Origin: Rhodococcus spongiicola
Lineage (GTDB): Bacteria > Actinomycetota > Actinomycetes > Mycobacteriales > Mycobacteriaceae
DNA: 64,000 bases
Direction: 5' to 3'
NCBI RefSeq assembly: GCF_004011835.1
Contig: NZ_RKLN01000003.1
Coordinates: 124,001-188,000, forward strand
In this document: piece by piece, positions 1-8,732 of the stretch
How the letters are laid out: each line of letters opens with the position of its first letter
How positions within the stretch are numbered: the first letter of the stretch is position 1
The notes under the pieces: model-generated
Seen by the model: the letters and a program-made list of their open reading frames with translations, nothing else
What the model was told of the DNA's origin: nothing
Database searches by the model: none
Translations under genes and position numbers: made by a program

Positions 1-1
1 G

Positions 2-349
2 AGCCCGGTGGTGGCGATGAGCCAGGACGTCGACATCAGTGCCCTCGCGTCGGCGATGCTCAAGTCCCGGTTGCACAGCATCCCGATCGTCGACGGTGTC
101 GCGGTGATCGGGATCGTGACCCGCCGCGATCTCGTCGAGGCACTCGCGCAGGACGATCACAACATCGACCGGGAGGTGCGTCATCGCCTCGAGGTGTACG
201 GCGGCACCCACCGGTGGACGGTGGCGGTCGAGGATGGGGTCGTGTCGCTCGGCGGCGATTTCCTCGATGACAGCGAGCGTCGGATAGCGGAGGCACTGGC
301 AGGATCGGTCCCGGGGGTCATCGCGGTGCGCAGCGGGCCGTCACCGTGA
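2..349 (+). CDS. CBS-BON domain protein (C-terminal part, cut by window start)
   Basis: The frame is open to the first base, so the true start lies outside the window. What remains is the end of a CBS domain (IPIVDGVAVIGIVTRRDLV) followed by a BON domain (EDGVVSLGGDF, then a Val-rich end). CBS pairs bind adenosyl ligands and BON domains bind membranes or lipids. Small CBS proteins belong to the mycobacterial DosR (hypoxia) regulon, which fits the universal stress protein and DevR nearby. The last 9 bases overlap the end of the convergent 67-aa gene. The ligand and exact role cannot be read from this fragment. Confidence 0.8.
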   Translation, partial: SPVVAMSQDVDISALASAMLKSRLHSIPIVDGVAVIGIVTRRDLVEALAQDDHNIDREVRHRLEVYGGTHRWTVAVEDGVVSLGGDFLDDSERRIAEALAGSVPGVIAVRSGPSP

Positions 350-544
350 GGAGGACCGCTGTTCGCGCCCGTCAGGCAGTTCCGGGAGGTCGCCGGAGAG
401 CACCACGCACGGACGGCACCGCAGGTAGGCGTATGCGATTGCATCGGTCACGAGAACCGATGATCCGGTCACGAGGAAAATCCGCTCGTCAGGCGTGTCC
501 ACGGTGACTCCTGGCCTGGGGACTCGTTGGCTGAGCTCGCTCAT
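341..544 (-). CDS. Small hypothetical protein coupled to the universal stress protein
   Basis: A 67-aa protein that I do not recognise. Its ATG overlaps the stop codon of the upstream universal stress gene in an ATGA arrangement (541-544), a strong sign of translational coupling and the main reason to accept it as real. It has a hydrophobic centre (FLVTGSSVLVTDAIAYAYL), a CRPC pair, then a polar Arg/Ser-rich tail. No signal peptide or known domain is evident. The CxxC-like cysteines might bind metal or be redox active, but that is speculation. It converges on the CBS-BON gene with a 9-bp overlap. Confidence 0.55.
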   Translation of the reverse strand: MSELSQRVPRPGVTVDTPDERIFLVTGSSVLVTDAIAYAYLRCRPCVVLSGDLPELPDGREQRSSSR

Positions 545-1431
545 GACCGGACGATCATGAGCGGACAGCTCGCCGTATGCAGCAACGCCGCGCTCGTAGA
601 GCCCAGCAGCATGCCGGCGAACCCCCCGCGTCCGTGGGTGCCGACGACCAGCAGATCGGCGTCGGCCGCACGGGTCCGGAGCGAGTCGGCGGAGCTGCCG
701 CGGACGACGACGCGCGCCACCTCAGTGTCCGGGTAGCGTTCGGCCGAACCGGCCAGGCTTTCGGCGAGGACTACCTGCTCGGCGACCTCGACTTCGTCCC
801 ACGGCAGGTCGAGTTGGTCGTCGAAGGCCGTCGACAGGTCGAACGCCGACCACGTGTGGACGGCGACGAGGCGGGCACCGCGCAGGGAGGCCTCGGCGAA
901 CGCCGCGTCCAGCGCAGGTTTGCTGTGCTCGGTGCCGTCGACGCCGACGACGACCTCGCTCGGTCCCGAGCTCTGCCCGGGTTGTTCCCGGATCACGACG
1001 ACCGGGCAGTTGGCGTGCGAGGCCAGTGCCGTGGCGACGGATCCGGCTAGCACCGCGGTCACCTGCCCCAGGCCACGGCTTCCGACGACGAGCATGCGGG
1101 CCGACTTCGACACCTCGATCAGCGCGGGCCGGGCGGGTCCGTCGAGGACGTCGGTGGTGATCTCGGTGATGCTGGACGCGGTGTCGGTGGTGCGGGCGAT
1201 CGCGGCGGCCTCCTCGAGGTTCGCGTGCACCGCCCGGTCACGATCGGCAAAGTAGCTGTGCGGCAGCCGGATCCCGTCCCCGTACGGGGTCGGCGCACCG
1301 AGAGCCGAGACGATCCGTAGGGAGCACCCGTGCAGCCGCGATTCGCGGGCGGCCCAGCTCACCGCGGCGAACGACGTGGCCGAGCCGTCGATCCCGACTA
1401 CGACCGGGGCCTTCGTCTCGACAATGTCCAC
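541..1431 (-). CDS. Tandem universal stress protein (two UspA domains)
   Basis: 296 aa with two UspA domains. Domain 1 starts VVVGIDGSATS and ends with an ATP-loop-like VVGSRGLGQ...GSVA; domain 2 starts VVVGVDGTEHS and has VVGTHGRGGFAG...GSTS. The G-2x-G-9x-G(S/T) pattern in both halves indicates an ATP-binding type. Tandem USPs of this length (Rv2005c, Rv2026c, Rv2028c, Rv1996 of M. tuberculosis) are classic DosR-regulated dormancy proteins. The GTG at 1431 is chosen because GGGAGG lies 6 nt upstream; an ATG at 1494 lacks such a site and would include the repeats at 1451-1492. It is divergent from devR. Confidence 0.9.
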   Translation of the reverse strand: MDIVETKAPVVVGIDGSATSFAAVSWAARESRLHGCSLRIVSALGAPTPYGDGIRLPHSYFADRDRAVHANLEEAAAIARTTDTASSITEITTDVLDGPARPALIEVSKSARMLVVGSRGLGQVTAVLAGSVATALASHANCPVVVIREQPGQSSGPSEVVVGVDGTEHSKPALDAAFAEASLRGARLVAVHTWSAFDLSTAFDDQLDLPWDEVEVAEQVVLAESLAGSAERYPDTEVARVVVRGSSADSLRTRAADADLLVVGTHGRGGFAGMLLGSTSAALLHTASCPLMIVRS

Positions 1432-1450
1432 GCGGACCCTCCCTGATCTG

Positions 1451-1492
1451 GAGTGACACCGACCTCGAGTGACACCGATTGCGAGTGTCACC
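1451..1492. repeat. Three 16-bp direct repeats in the usp-devR intergenic region
   Basis: GAGTGACACCGA starts at 1451 and 1467, and the variant GAGTGTCACC starts at 1483, giving exactly 16-bp spacing. They lie 20-61 bp upstream of the chosen usp start, between the divergent usp and devR genes. Period and position suggest an array of regulator half-sites rather than coding sequence. The cognate regulator is unknown. Confidence 0.45.
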
Positions 1493-1521
1493 ATCGTCTC
1501 CGGGCTCGGGGGGCGCGGGTA

Positions 1522-1535
1522 GGGCCGGAAGACCC
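1522..1535. promoter_or_regulatory. DosR-box-like palindrome upstream of devR
   Basis: GGGCCGGAAGACCC fits the degenerate pattern GGGNCNNNNGNCCC derived from the mycobacterial DosR box (GGGAC-N4-GTCCC core). It lies about 55 bp before the devR ATG. The surrounding sequence is very GC-rich, so chance occurrence is plausible. Confidence 0.3.
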
Positions 1536-1590
1536 CGGGCGGGGCCCGGTCGTCGTACGATCGGGTGGTACGCGCTCAGGAGATGCCGAG

Positions 1591-2244
1591 ATGCTGACAG
1601 TGTTCCTCGTCGACGATCACGAGGTGGTGCGCCGCGGTCTCGCCGAGCTGGTCGACGCTGACGAAGATATGCAGGTGGTCGGCCAGGCCGAGAACCGCTC
1701 GCAGGCCCTGTCGCGGATTCCGGCGCTCCGCCCCGACGTGGTGCTCCTCGACGTACGCCTGCCCGACGGCAGCGGAATCGACGTGTGCCGCCAGCTCCGC
1801 GCCCGCATGCCCGACCTGCGCTGTCTGATCGTGACGTCGTTTCGTGATGAACGTGCGATGCGGGACGCGGCGGCGGCGGGTGCGAAGGGCTATCTCGTCA
1901 AGGACATTCGCGGGATGCAGCTGGTGGAGGCGGTACGTGCGGTCGGCGCAGGCCAAACGCTTCCGCTGCCGGCGGAGCCCGCGCCGCGGCCACAGCGCCG
2001 ACGTGACCCGCTTCCGGAGAACCTCACCGCCCAGGAGCGGCGTCTGCTCGCGCTGCTGGGCGAGGGACTGACCAACCGGCAGATCGCGGCACGGATGTTC
2101 CTGGCAGAGAAGACGGTGAAGAACTATGTCTCTCGGCTGCTGGCCAAGCTGGGTGTCGAGCGCCGTACCCAGGCCGCGGTCCTGGCGGCTCGTGTCGAGG
2201 CCACCCCGGACGCTGCTCCAGGCGGTTCCGTCGGCAATCGTTGA
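1591..2244 (+). CDS. devR: DevR/DosR-type NarL-family response regulator
   Basis: 217 aa, the same length as M. tuberculosis DevR. The receiver domain has acidic pocket D8/D9, phospho-acceptor D54 ([11 protein letters not shown]), T82 and K104 (GYLVKD), all at M. tuberculosis numbering. A linker leads to a LuxR-type HTH at about 143-205 with the recognition-helix sequence [19 protein letters not shown] 1591 is chosen because a CAGGAG-type site lies just upstream and the protein then aligns end to end with DevR. DevR activates hypoxia, NO and CO response genes as a dimer. Its sensor kinase (DevS/DosT) is not in the window. Confidence 0.93.
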   Translation: MLTVFLVDDHEVVRRGLAELVDADEDMQVVGQAENRSQALSRIPALRPDVVLLDVRLPDGSGIDVCRQLRARMPDLRCLIVTSFRDERAMRDAAAAGAKGYLVKDIRGMQLVEAVRAVGAGQTLPLPAEPAPRPQRRRDPLPENLTAQERRLLALLGEGLTNRQIAARMFLAEKTVKNYVSRLLAKLGVERRTQAAVLAARVEATPDAAPGGSVGNR

Positions 2245-2283
2245 GAAGCCGCCCGGCTGACATTCCGCAGTCGAGACGTAATT

Positions 2284-2318
2284 CGCTGCCTGGCAGGGAC
2301 TTCGGGTGCGAGGCAGCG
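2284..2318. terminator. Possible bidirectional hairpin between devR and arsR
   Basis: CGCTGCCT (2284-2291) pairs with AGGCAGCG (2311-2318) across a 19-nt loop, between two convergent genes. There is no clear T-run. The placement suits a shared terminator, but the loop is long. Confidence 0.25.
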
Positions 2319-2327
2319 GAAGCCGGA

Positions 2328-2993
2328 TCAGGCCGATCGAGTCTCCACCGGTAGCCCCGCGAGAGCCCATTCGAGCATTCCCTCGTCCAGACGCTTCACG
2401 TCGCAGCCGGCGGCGCGGCCGATACGGACCGCGTCGGGGGCCATGACGCACAGGGTTCCGCGGCAGTAGGCGACGATGTCGCGGTCGGCGGGAAGTTCGG
2501 CGAGGCGGTCGGCGAGTTCGGCGACCGGGACGTTGATGGCGCCGGGGATGTGTCCGGCGGCGTACTCCTCGGGCGGTCGGACGTCGATCAAGGTGATCTC
2601 GCCGGCATCGCGTCGGCGGATGAGCTCGTCGCGGGTGATGGCGTCGTCGGGAGACCCGAGGACCTGGGAGGCCGCGCGGGCGACGTCGGCCACGTGCGCC
2701 TCGCCGACGGACTGCACCAGGGCGAACAGGTGGGCAACGTCGGTTCCGGCGAGACGGTAGTACTGACGGGTGCCGTCCCGGCGGGCTGCGACCAGGCCAC
2801 CCGACTTGAGCGTCTGCAGGTTGGCCGAAGCGGTGGTCAGGTTCATCCCGGTCGCGGTCGCGATGGCTTCGACCGGGCGCTCGCCCTGGGCGAGTACCTC
2901 GAGGATCTGCAGACGACGGCCGTTGCCTAACGCCTTGCCCACGCGGGCGATCTGATCGAACAGCGCCGCCTTGCGATCGGACAACTCTCCCAC
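2328..2993 (-). CDS. ArsR-family regulator fused to a rhodanese domain
   Basis: 221 aa from the GTG at 2993. An N-terminal winged helix of ArsR/SmtB type (LGNGRRLQILEVLAQGERPV; MNLTTASANLQTLKSGGLV) occupies roughly residues 1-100. A rhodanese domain follows (LIDVRPPEEYAAGHIPGAIN) with active-site loop CRGTLC. ArsR-rhodanese fusions are associated with sulfur and persulfide control. The GTG is preferred because GGAG lies about 8 nt upstream and the operator-like palindromes at 3007-3028 then fall before the gene; an in-frame ATG at 3029 would place them inside it. It is divergent from an SQR-like flavoprotein, its probable target. No CxC metal site is seen in the DNA-binding helix. Confidence 0.88.
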   Translation of the reverse strand: MGELSDRKAALFDQIARVGKALGNGRRLQILEVLAQGERPVEAIATATGMNLTTASANLQTLKSGGLVAARRDGTRQYYRLAGTDVAHLFALVQSVGEAHVADVARAASQVLGSPDDAITRDELIRRRDAGEITLIDVRPPEEYAAGHIPGAINVPVAELADRLAELPADRDIVAYCRGTLCVMAPDAVRIGRAAGCDVKRLDEGMLEWALAGLPVETRSA

Positions 2994-3006
2994 CTTGCAT
3001 CTCCAA

Positions 3007-3028
3007 TATTCTTTGGAATACAGTTCCA
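3007..3028. promoter_or_regulatory. Operator-like overlapping palindromes (ArsR-type)
   Basis: TATTC-TTTG-GAATA (3007-3020) overlaps TGGAA-TACAG-TTCCA (3014-3028). It is an AT-rich island in GC-rich DNA, just upstream of the ArsR-rhodanese start and within the divergent intergenic region shared with the SQR-like gene. ArsR proteins typically bind such imperfect repeats over their own promoter. Assignment is by position and symmetry only. Confidence 0.5.
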
Positions 3029-3139
3029 TTATGCCTTGGTGCAGCTGTCTGGTGCAGCGCAGCAAGCCGCGAGTCTATTCACGCCCCACCGCTGCCTCCT
3101 CCTCGAGTCGGCAGGTGGGCGCTAGGAAACGAGAAGCTC

Positions 3140-4315
3140 ATGAGCAAGACTGTCGCCGTTCTCGGTGCCGGAGTGGGCGGGCTGACCGCCGCTGCCGAAC
3201 TGCGTAAGGCCCTGCCCGCCGAGGATCGGATCGTACTGATCGACCGCTCCTTCACCGGCAGCCTCGGTCTGTCACTGCTGTGGGTGCTGCGCGGCTGGCG
3301 TACCCCCGAACAGGTCACCGTGCGCCCCACGGCGGGCACGCTGCCTGGCGTGGACATGGTCACCGCCGAAGTCGCGGGCATCGACCTCGAGGCGCGGGCG
3401 GTCGATTGCGATCCGGCCGGTCATATCGGCTATGACGCGCTCGTGGTCGCGCTGGGCGCAGGCCTGGACGTCGCGCGGCTGCGGGGTCTGCCGCAGGCCC
3501 TCCAGGCGGGGGTCGCGGGCCAGTTCTACACCCTCGAAGGAGCCGCTGATCTAAACCGCCGCGTCGGCGCACTGGAATCGGGCCGAATCATGGTGCTGGT
3601 GGCGGCGGTGCCGTTCAAGTGCCCGGCCGCACCATTCGAAGCCGCCTTCCTCATCGGAGACCAGCTCGGCGGCCGGTTCACCAGCGGCGCGGTACGGGTG
3701 GACGCCTTCACCCCGGATCCGCTGCCGATGCCGGTGGCCGGGCCCGCTGTCGGCAACGCCCTGGTGGACATGATGGACGGGAAGGGCATCGGATTCCACG
3801 GCGGCAAGTCCGCTATCAGCATCGACCCGCAGACGCGAACGGTCGACTTCGCGGACGGAAGCACCGAATCCTTCGACCTCCTGGCTGTCGTGCCACCGCA
3901 TGCTCCGGGCGCTGCGGTGGCCTCGACCGGCCTCGGCTCCGCGGGCTGGATCCCCGTCGACCCCGCGAGTCTGGCTACGGCCACGCCTGGGGTGTTCGCG
4001 ATCGGGGACAGCACGGCGTTGCTGCTGCCGAACGGCAAACCGCTACCGAAGGCGGCGGTCTTCGCCGAAGCCGAGGGTGAGGTCGCCGCACACCAGGTGG
4101 CCCGCTACCTCGGCTATGCCGCCGCCGACAGCAGGTTCACCGGTGATGGCGCGTGCTATGTGGAACTCGGCGGCGGGTTGGCCGCCAAGGGCGAGGGCAA
4201 CTTCCTGACCCCGCCCGCACCGCAGGTCACGCTGCGCGAGCCGTCCGCCGCGTATCACTCCGAGAAGGAGCAGCAGGAGCGAGACTGGCTGGCTCGCTGG
4301 AACGTTCGCTCCTGA
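3140..4315 (+). CDS. Sulfide:quinone-reductase-like FAD-dependent oxidoreductase
   Basis: 391 aa, two-dinucleotide-binding-fold flavoprotein. An N-terminal Rossmann motif VLGAGVGGLTAAAEL binds FAD, and ATPGVFAIGDST near 281-292 is the second FAD contact. Residue C161 lies in FKCPAAPFEA, the motif that carries one catalytic cysteine of sulfide:quinone reductases. C339 may be the second; the third classical SQR cysteine (around 128) is not present. It probably oxidises sulfide or a related persulfide with quinone or another acceptor. Its divergence from an ArsR-rhodanese gene supports a sulfur role. Alternative: a generic NDH-2-like oxidoreductase. Confidence 0.78.
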   Translation: MSKTVAVLGAGVGGLTAAAELRKALPAEDRIVLIDRSFTGSLGLSLLWVLRGWRTPEQVTVRPTAGTLPGVDMVTAEVAGIDLEARAVDCDPAGHIGYDALVVALGAGLDVARLRGLPQALQAGVAGQFYTLEGAADLNRRVGALESGRIMVLVAAVPFKCPAAPFEAAFLIGDQLGGRFTSGAVRVDAFTPDPLPMPVAGPAVGNALVDMMDGKGIGFHGGKSAISIDPQTRTVDFADGSTESFDLLAVVPPHAPGAAVASTGLGSAGWIPVDPASLATATPGVFAIGDSTALLLPNGKPLPKAAVFAEAEGEVAAHQVARYLGYAAADSRFTGDGACYVELGGGLAAKGEGNFLTPPAPQVTLREPSAAYHSEKEQQERDWLARWNVRS

Positions 4316-4370
4316 TCCGCCGCGTGGCGGCTGCGTAAGGCTGCGTTTCGAGGCCGTCTCGGCGCCACGG

Positions 4371-6965
4371 TCAGGGACCGGGGCGCTGCCGCGCGCGCAC
4401 GCTCTTGTACAGGTAGTCGGCGCCGAGCAGTGCGGGTATCCCGGCGGCCGCGATCGCCCAGCCCGCGATCGACGGCGGCGACTGACCGAGCAGCGCGGCC
4501 AGCGGTCCGATCGTCAACAGCATCAGGAGGATCACGGACTCCACGGTGACCGCCCACAGCAGCAGCGGGTTGGTCCGCCAGCCGAGTTGCCACACCGGCC
4601 GGGTCGCGCTGCGGCACGCGAAGGCGTTCGCGATCTGACCGAGGATGATGGCGGCGAACGCCGACCCGGACGCGGTCACCAGGGCCGCACCGGTGGGCGG
4701 ATCGGCGCCTACACGCCATCCGGAGATCCAGAGGACCACGAGAAAGGCGGTCATCGCGGCCGCCGCCTCGACCGGACCGAGTACCCCGAACACGCGGGCC
4801 AGGAGGTTGCGATCGAGCAGGTGCCGACGCTCGGGGCGACGATCCATCACGCCCTTGCCCGGCGGCTCACCACCGAGGGCGAGCGCTGGCAACAGGTCGG
4901 TGACGATGTCGATGCACAGCACCTGCAGGACACCGATCGCGAGTGGAATCCGACTTCCGGACAGGGCCCAGACCAAGAAGGGCGTGAGTTCGGCGACGTT
5001 GGACGTGAGGTGGTAGGTGAGGAACCGCCGAATGTTGGCGTAGGTGGCGCGGCCCTGTTCGACGGCGGCGACGATCGTGGAGAAGTCATCGTCCAGGAGC
5101 ACGAGGTCGGCCGCTTCCCGCGCGACGTCGGTGCCGCCGCGTCCCATGGCGACGCCGATGTCCGCCTCCCGCAATGCGGGGCCGTCGTTGACGCCGTCAC
5201 CGGTCATCGCGACGACATGCCCACGGGCCTGCAGGGCCCGCGCGACCGCCAGCTTCTGTTCGGGCGAGACCCTGCTGACGAGCACGCCGTCCCGGTCGAG
5301 GAGGTCGCCGAGCGCGTCGTCGTGTTCCGGTAGGTCGTCGCCCTCGACCACCAGCGGCCTCGAGTCGTCCACGAGGCCGATCTGGCGGGCAACCGCGACC
5401 GCCGTCGCCGGGTGGTCTCCGGTGAGCATGACGACCCTGATGTGGGCGCGCCGTGCCGCCGCGAGCGCCGCGGCGACGGCGGGGCGGGGCGGGTCCTCGA
5501 TACCGAACAGCCCGACGAGCGTCAGATCCCGCTCCACCTGGTCCGCGGAGCCGGCCGCGTCGGGCAGGTCTCGGGTGGCGGCCGCGAGCACCCGCAGACC
5601 ACGGCCGGCCATGTCGTCGACGGCACGTCGGGCCGCGGCGAGAACCGGTGGCCCGGCGGACGTGCACAGCGGCAGCACGGAATCCGGTGCGCCCTTGAGC
5701 ATCAGGGCTCTGCCGAAGATCGCCGACTCGCGCCGCCGCTCGGGATCGAACGCGAGGCGACGATCCGGCGTGGCCCGCTCCGGGGTGCCGTGTCCCGCCG
5801 CGCGGCGGGCGAAGGCGTCGAGGGCGGCTTCCATCGGATCGCCGACAACCGACCAGGCGCCGTTCTGGAACACGATGCCGCCCTGTGACGCCGCCACCGC
5901 CACCAGGCCCAGATGTCGAGCCGCGTCGAGGGCGGGTGCCGTTCCCTCGACCCGTCCAGTCGGCTCGTAGCCCTCCCCGGCCGCGGTCACGGTACCCGCC
6001 GGGGTCCAAGCCTCGGTGACGGTCATCCGGTTCTGTGTGAGGGTGCCAGTCTTGTCGGTGCAGATCACCGTCGTGGACCCGAGATTCTCGACCGCCTCCA
6101 GGTGTCGCACGAGAGCTTGCCGGTGCGCCATTCGCTGAGCGCCCATCGCCAGGGAGAGGGTCACCGTGGGGAGCAACCCCTCCGGGACCAGCGCCACCGT
6201 CACGCCCAGGGCCAGCACGAACCCGTCGTGGGCGGGTAAACCGATGAGCAGCGACAGCCCGAAGAATCCGCCACCGACGGCAGCCGCGAGAACGGCGATC
6301 GCGCGCACGACACGATGCAGTTCGGCGGCCAGGGGGCTCCGGGGTCGGCGCACACCGGCGGTGAGGGCGGCGATCCCGGCGAGCCTGGTGTCCGCGGCCG
6401 TCGCGACCGCGAACGCCTCGCCCTGCCCACCGACCGCGTAGGTGCCGGCCCACACATGCCCACCGGGCTTTTTGTGTACCGATTCGCTCTCCCCCGTGAG
6501 GGTGGATTCGTCGACCGCCAGATCATGGGTGACCGTCAGCGTGCCGTCGGCGGGAACCCGATCGCCGCCGGCGATGACCATGACGTCGCCGACGACCACG
6601 CCGGCGGCGTCAATCGTGCGGAGTTCACCGTCACGCCGGACGGTCACCGTCGCCGGCAGCAGGTCGCGCAGTCGAGCGGATGCCTTCTCGGCACGTTCCT
6701 CCTGGACGAACGCGAACACGCCGTTCACCACGATCACGACGACGATCGCGGCCGCCAGCTGCGGCATGTCCGCGACCAGCGCGAGCGCGGAGGCGACCCA
6801 GAGCATGAGGGCGAAGAAGTGGGTCAGTTCGGCCGCGAGTTTGCGCCACGCGGGCACCGGACGCGTCGTCGGTAGCAGGTTCGGGCCGTCGACGCGTAGC
6901 CGTTCGGCCGCCGCGTCCGAGGTCAGCCCGGCCGCTCCGAGTTCGTCCGTCGACACTCGTGCCAT
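4371..6965 (-). CDS. P-type cation-transporting ATPase (P2-type, CtpF-like)
   Basis: 864 aa from ATG 6965, which has TTGGAG 6 nt upstream. It has an N-terminal cation-ATPase domain, TM pairs near 45-85 and 222-275, the actuator motif TGES (157-160), PEGLLP in TM4 (261-266), phosphorylation motif DKTGTLT (D304), the hinge [10 protein letters not shown] and a C-terminal bundle of TM helices. PEGLLP and the missing heavy-metal CPx motif point to a P2 type (Ca2+, or Na+/K+-like) rather than a P1B metal pump. M. tuberculosis CtpF, a DosR-regulon member, is the closest analogue I can name. A DosR-like palindrome lies about 95 bp upstream. It is convergent with the SQR-like gene. The cation is not determinable here. 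Confidence 0.88.
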   Translation of the reverse strand: MARVSTDELGAAGLTSDAAAERLRVDGPNLLPTTRPVPAWRKLAAELTHFFALMLWVASALALVADMPQLAAAIVVVIVVNGVFAFVQEERAEKASARLRDLLPATVTVRRDGELRTIDAAGVVVGDVMVIAGGDRVPADGTLTVTHDLAVDESTLTGESESVHKKPGGHVWAGTYAVGGQGEAFAVATAADTRLAGIAALTAGVRRPRSPLAAELHRVVRAIAVLAAAVGGGFFGLSLLIGLPAHDGFVLALGVTVALVPEGLLPTVTLSLAMGAQRMAHRQALVRHLEAVENLGSTTVICTDKTGTLTQNRMTVTEAWTPAGTVTAAGEGYEPTGRVEGTAPALDAARHLGLVAVAASQGGIVFQNGAWSVVGDPMEAALDAFARRAAGHGTPERATPDRRLAFDPERRRESAIFGRALMLKGAPDSVLPLCTSAGPPVLAAARRAVDDMAGRGLRVLAAATRDLPDAAGSADQVERDLTLVGLFGIEDPPRPAVAAALAAARRAHIRVVMLTGDHPATAVAVARQIGLVDDSRPLVVEGDDLPEHDDALGDLLDRDGVLVSRVSPEQKLAVARALQARGHVVAMTGDGVNDGPALREADIGVAMGRGGTDVAREAADLVLLDDDFSTIVAAVEQGRATYANIRRFLTYHLTSNVAELTPFLVWALSGSRIPLAIGVLQVLCIDIVTDLLPALALGGEPPGKGVMDRRPERRHLLDRNLLARVFGVLGPVEAAAAMTAFLVVLWISGWRVGADPPTGAALVTASGSAFAAIILGQIANAFACRSATRPVWQLGWRTNPLLLWAVTVESVILLMLLTIGPLAALLGQSPPSIAGWAIAAAGIPALLGADYLYKSVRARQRPGP

Positions 6966-7058
6966 CGTGCGCTCCAACCCGAATCGCGCTCCACCTCGAC
7001 TCGGCGGAAGAACGATCGCCCCCGGAGTGAGCCTGCCGGTGCCCGGAGGGTACGGGTA

Positions 7059-7072
7059 GGGAACTAGGTCCT
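7059..7072. promoter_or_regulatory. DosR-box-like site upstream of the cation ATPase
   Basis: GGGAACTAGGTCCT matches 10 of 14 positions of the DosR core GGGACTWWAGTCCC and is near-palindromic. It ends at the stop codon of the upstream kinase gene, about 94 bp before the ATPase ATG. CtpF of M. tuberculosis is DosR-controlled, which makes the position suggestive. Confidence 0.4.
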
Positions 7073-8556
7073 CACGTCGACCACCAGCGGTCGACCGCCG
7101 CCGACAGTGTGCGATCCGGTGGTCGTGCGGTGTCGATCTCCGCGGAGTCCGGCCAGGCGTCCGCCTGCAGTGCCATGGCGCGGGCGATGTCGGGGGTGGC
7201 CTCCGAGTCGTGGTCGCCGCCGGCGCCGCGCCGGGCGCGCAGTCTGCGTTCGGTCGTCGCGGGCGGAGCGGTGCACCGCATCGGTACGAGGTCCGCGAGG
7301 GTTGCGGCGGCCACCTCGGCGGCGCGCTCGCGCCACCGCCGGTCCGTCCACGATGCGTCCAGGACGACGGACACCCCACGTTCCAGGTCCCGCTGGGCGC
7401 GTCCGAGCAACGTCTCGTAGACGTCGGCGGTCGCGTCGGGCGAGTACCGGCCGCGGCCGAACCCGGGGTCCGGATCGCTGCGACGCTCGTCGGCGAAGAG
7501 TTCCCGCCGGACGGCATCGCTCGACACCAGCGTGGCGCCGACCGCGTCGGCGAGCGCGTTCGCGAGGGTCGACTTGCCGGTGGCGGGAAGCCCGCCGACG
7601 AGGCCGAGACGGACCGCGCCCCTATGGAGGTGGTCCTCCGCGATCGCCGTGTGCCGCAGGGCGTCGTCGGCGGACGCCGCCCGGCCCTGCAGCAGGCGCA
7701 CGCAGTCGACCTTTCCCCGCATGAAGGCGCGGTAGGCGACGTAGTGGTGCCGCAGCGAGTCCGGTGCGGTGTCGCCGGACGCCGCCGTGTATCGCTCGAA
7801 CAGCAGCCCGCCCAGGTCGGATCGACCCAGGAATTCGAGATCCATTGCCAGGCAAGAAATGTCGTCGATCACGTCCAGGTAGCGGAGGCGGTCGTCGAAG
7901 TCGAGGCAGTCCAGGATCCGGGGGCCGTCGGGGAGGCAGAAGATGTCGTCCGCCAGCAGGTCGCCGTGACCGTCGACGATGTGCCCGCCATCGATGCGTT
8001 CGGTGAACAGACACTCGCGGCCGTCGAGATACCGCAGGACGGCCTGCTCGAGCGCCGCCACGCGGTCGTCGTCGATGACCGATTGGTCGAGATCCCGCAT
8101 TTCACGAATGTTGGCCTGCCATCGCCATTGGACGGCAGCGGCGGTGCCCTGGGCGGAGATATGAGCGGCACGCTGCGCCCCCGAGTGGAACCGTGCGACC
8201 AGGTCGGCGATCGCACTGACCCAGTCCTCGGCGGCGGCGCCGTGCGCGATCGTCGACAGCCGCGCACTCTCGGGCATCCGCCGCATCACCACCAGCGGCT
8301 CCCCCTCGGCTCCGCCGGGATCGCCCAGTTCGATGAGCCCGAGGTACACGTCGGGTGCGAGTCGCCGATTCAGTTCGAGCTCGTGGGCGCACACGGCCCG
8401 GCGGGCCTGCAAGGTCCCGAAGTCGAGGAAGTCGGTGCGGACGGGCTTCTTCGCCTTGTACGCACGATCACCGAGAAGGATCACCACCCCCGCATGGGTC
8501 TCGTGCAGGGCGGCGAACGGCTGATCGCTTGACCACCCCGACGAGTCGGAGGACAA
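7072..8556 (-). CDS. Aminoglycoside-phosphotransferase-like/AAA kinase fusion (Rv2004c-like)
   Basis: 494 aa, two parts. The N-terminal half is an APH/choline-kinase-like fold with HGDL (197-200) as catalytic loop and LDFDDR (218-223) as the Mg-binding segment. The C-terminal half is a P-loop kinase with Walker A GLPATGKST (322-330) and a following DAVRREL. This architecture matches Rv2004c of the M. tuberculosis DosR regulon; the substrate is unknown. The start lies 5 nt after the stop of the His-rich gene, so it is third in a pfkB-His-rich-kinase operon. Antibiotic resistance is unlikely given the context. Confidence 0.85.
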   Translation of the reverse strand: MSSDSSGWSSDQPFAALHETHAGVVILLGDRAYKAKKPVRTDFLDFGTLQARRAVCAHELELNRRLAPDVYLGLIELGDPGGAEGEPLVVMRRMPESARLSTIAHGAAAEDWVSAIADLVARFHSGAQRAAHISAQGTAAAVQWRWQANIREMRDLDQSVIDDDRVAALEQAVLRYLDGRECLFTERIDGGHIVDGHGDLLADDIFCLPDGPRILDCLDFDDRLRYLDVIDDISCLAMDLEFLGRSDLGGLLFERYTAASGDTAPDSLRHHYVAYRAFMRGKVDCVRLLQGRAASADDALRHTAIAEDHLHRGAVRLGLVGGLPATGKSTLANALADAVGATLVSSDAVRRELFADERRSDPDPGFGRGRYSPDATADVYETLLGRAQRDLERGVSVVLDASWTDRRWRERAAEVAAATLADLVPMRCTAPPATTERRLRARRGAGGDHDSEATPDIARAMALQADAWPDSAEIDTARPPDRTLSAAVDRWWST

Positions 8557-8561
8557 CGGAC

Positions 8562-8732
8562 TCAGTCGACCTTGCCGTGCTCGTCGTAGTGCCCCTCATG
8601 CTCCGCGTGCCGGTGGCCGTCGTGAAGGTAGTCGACGTGGTCACCGTGCTCGATCGTCTCGTGTCCGCAGTTCTTTCCGTGGACGTGTGGGTGATCGGAC
8701 GGATCGTGTGGACGGTGCGCGGAAGCGGTCAT
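8562..8732 (-). CDS. Tiny histidine-rich protein (putative metal binder)
   Basis: 56 aa, beginning MTASAHRPHDPSDHPHVHG; about a quarter of all residues are His, with one Cys in GKNCGHE. The ATG overlaps the pfkB stop (ATGA, 8729-8732), and AGAGGAAG precedes it. This coupling plus the strongly biased composition argue for a true gene. Such His-rich peptides bind Zn, Ni or Cu. Ni buffering for the nearby hydrogenase is an attractive but unproven idea. No signal peptide, so it is cytoplasmic. Confidence 0.75.
   Translation of the reverse strand: MTASAHRPHDPSDHPHVHGKNCGHETIEHGDHVDYLHDGHRHAEHEGHYDEHGKVD

Noticed and set aside
1453-1590. N-terminal extension of devR
   Set aside because: It would make DevR 263 aa, cross the iterons, and has no homology; ATG 1591 gives the exact 217-aa family length.
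6966-7517. N-terminal extension of the cation ATPase
   Set aside because: It overlaps the kinase coding sequence on the same strand and is Pro/Arg/Thr-rich without motifs; ATG 6965 has a ribosome site.
7072-8556. Aminoglycoside resistance gene
   Set aside because: The APH-like fold is fused to a P-loop kinase, as in Rv2004c, and sits in a hypoxia operon; no evidence for drug modification.
8553-8566. GGACTCAGTC-like sequence as a DosR box before the kinase gene
   Set aside because: It is offset from the consensus symmetry and overlaps the end of the His-rich coding sequence.
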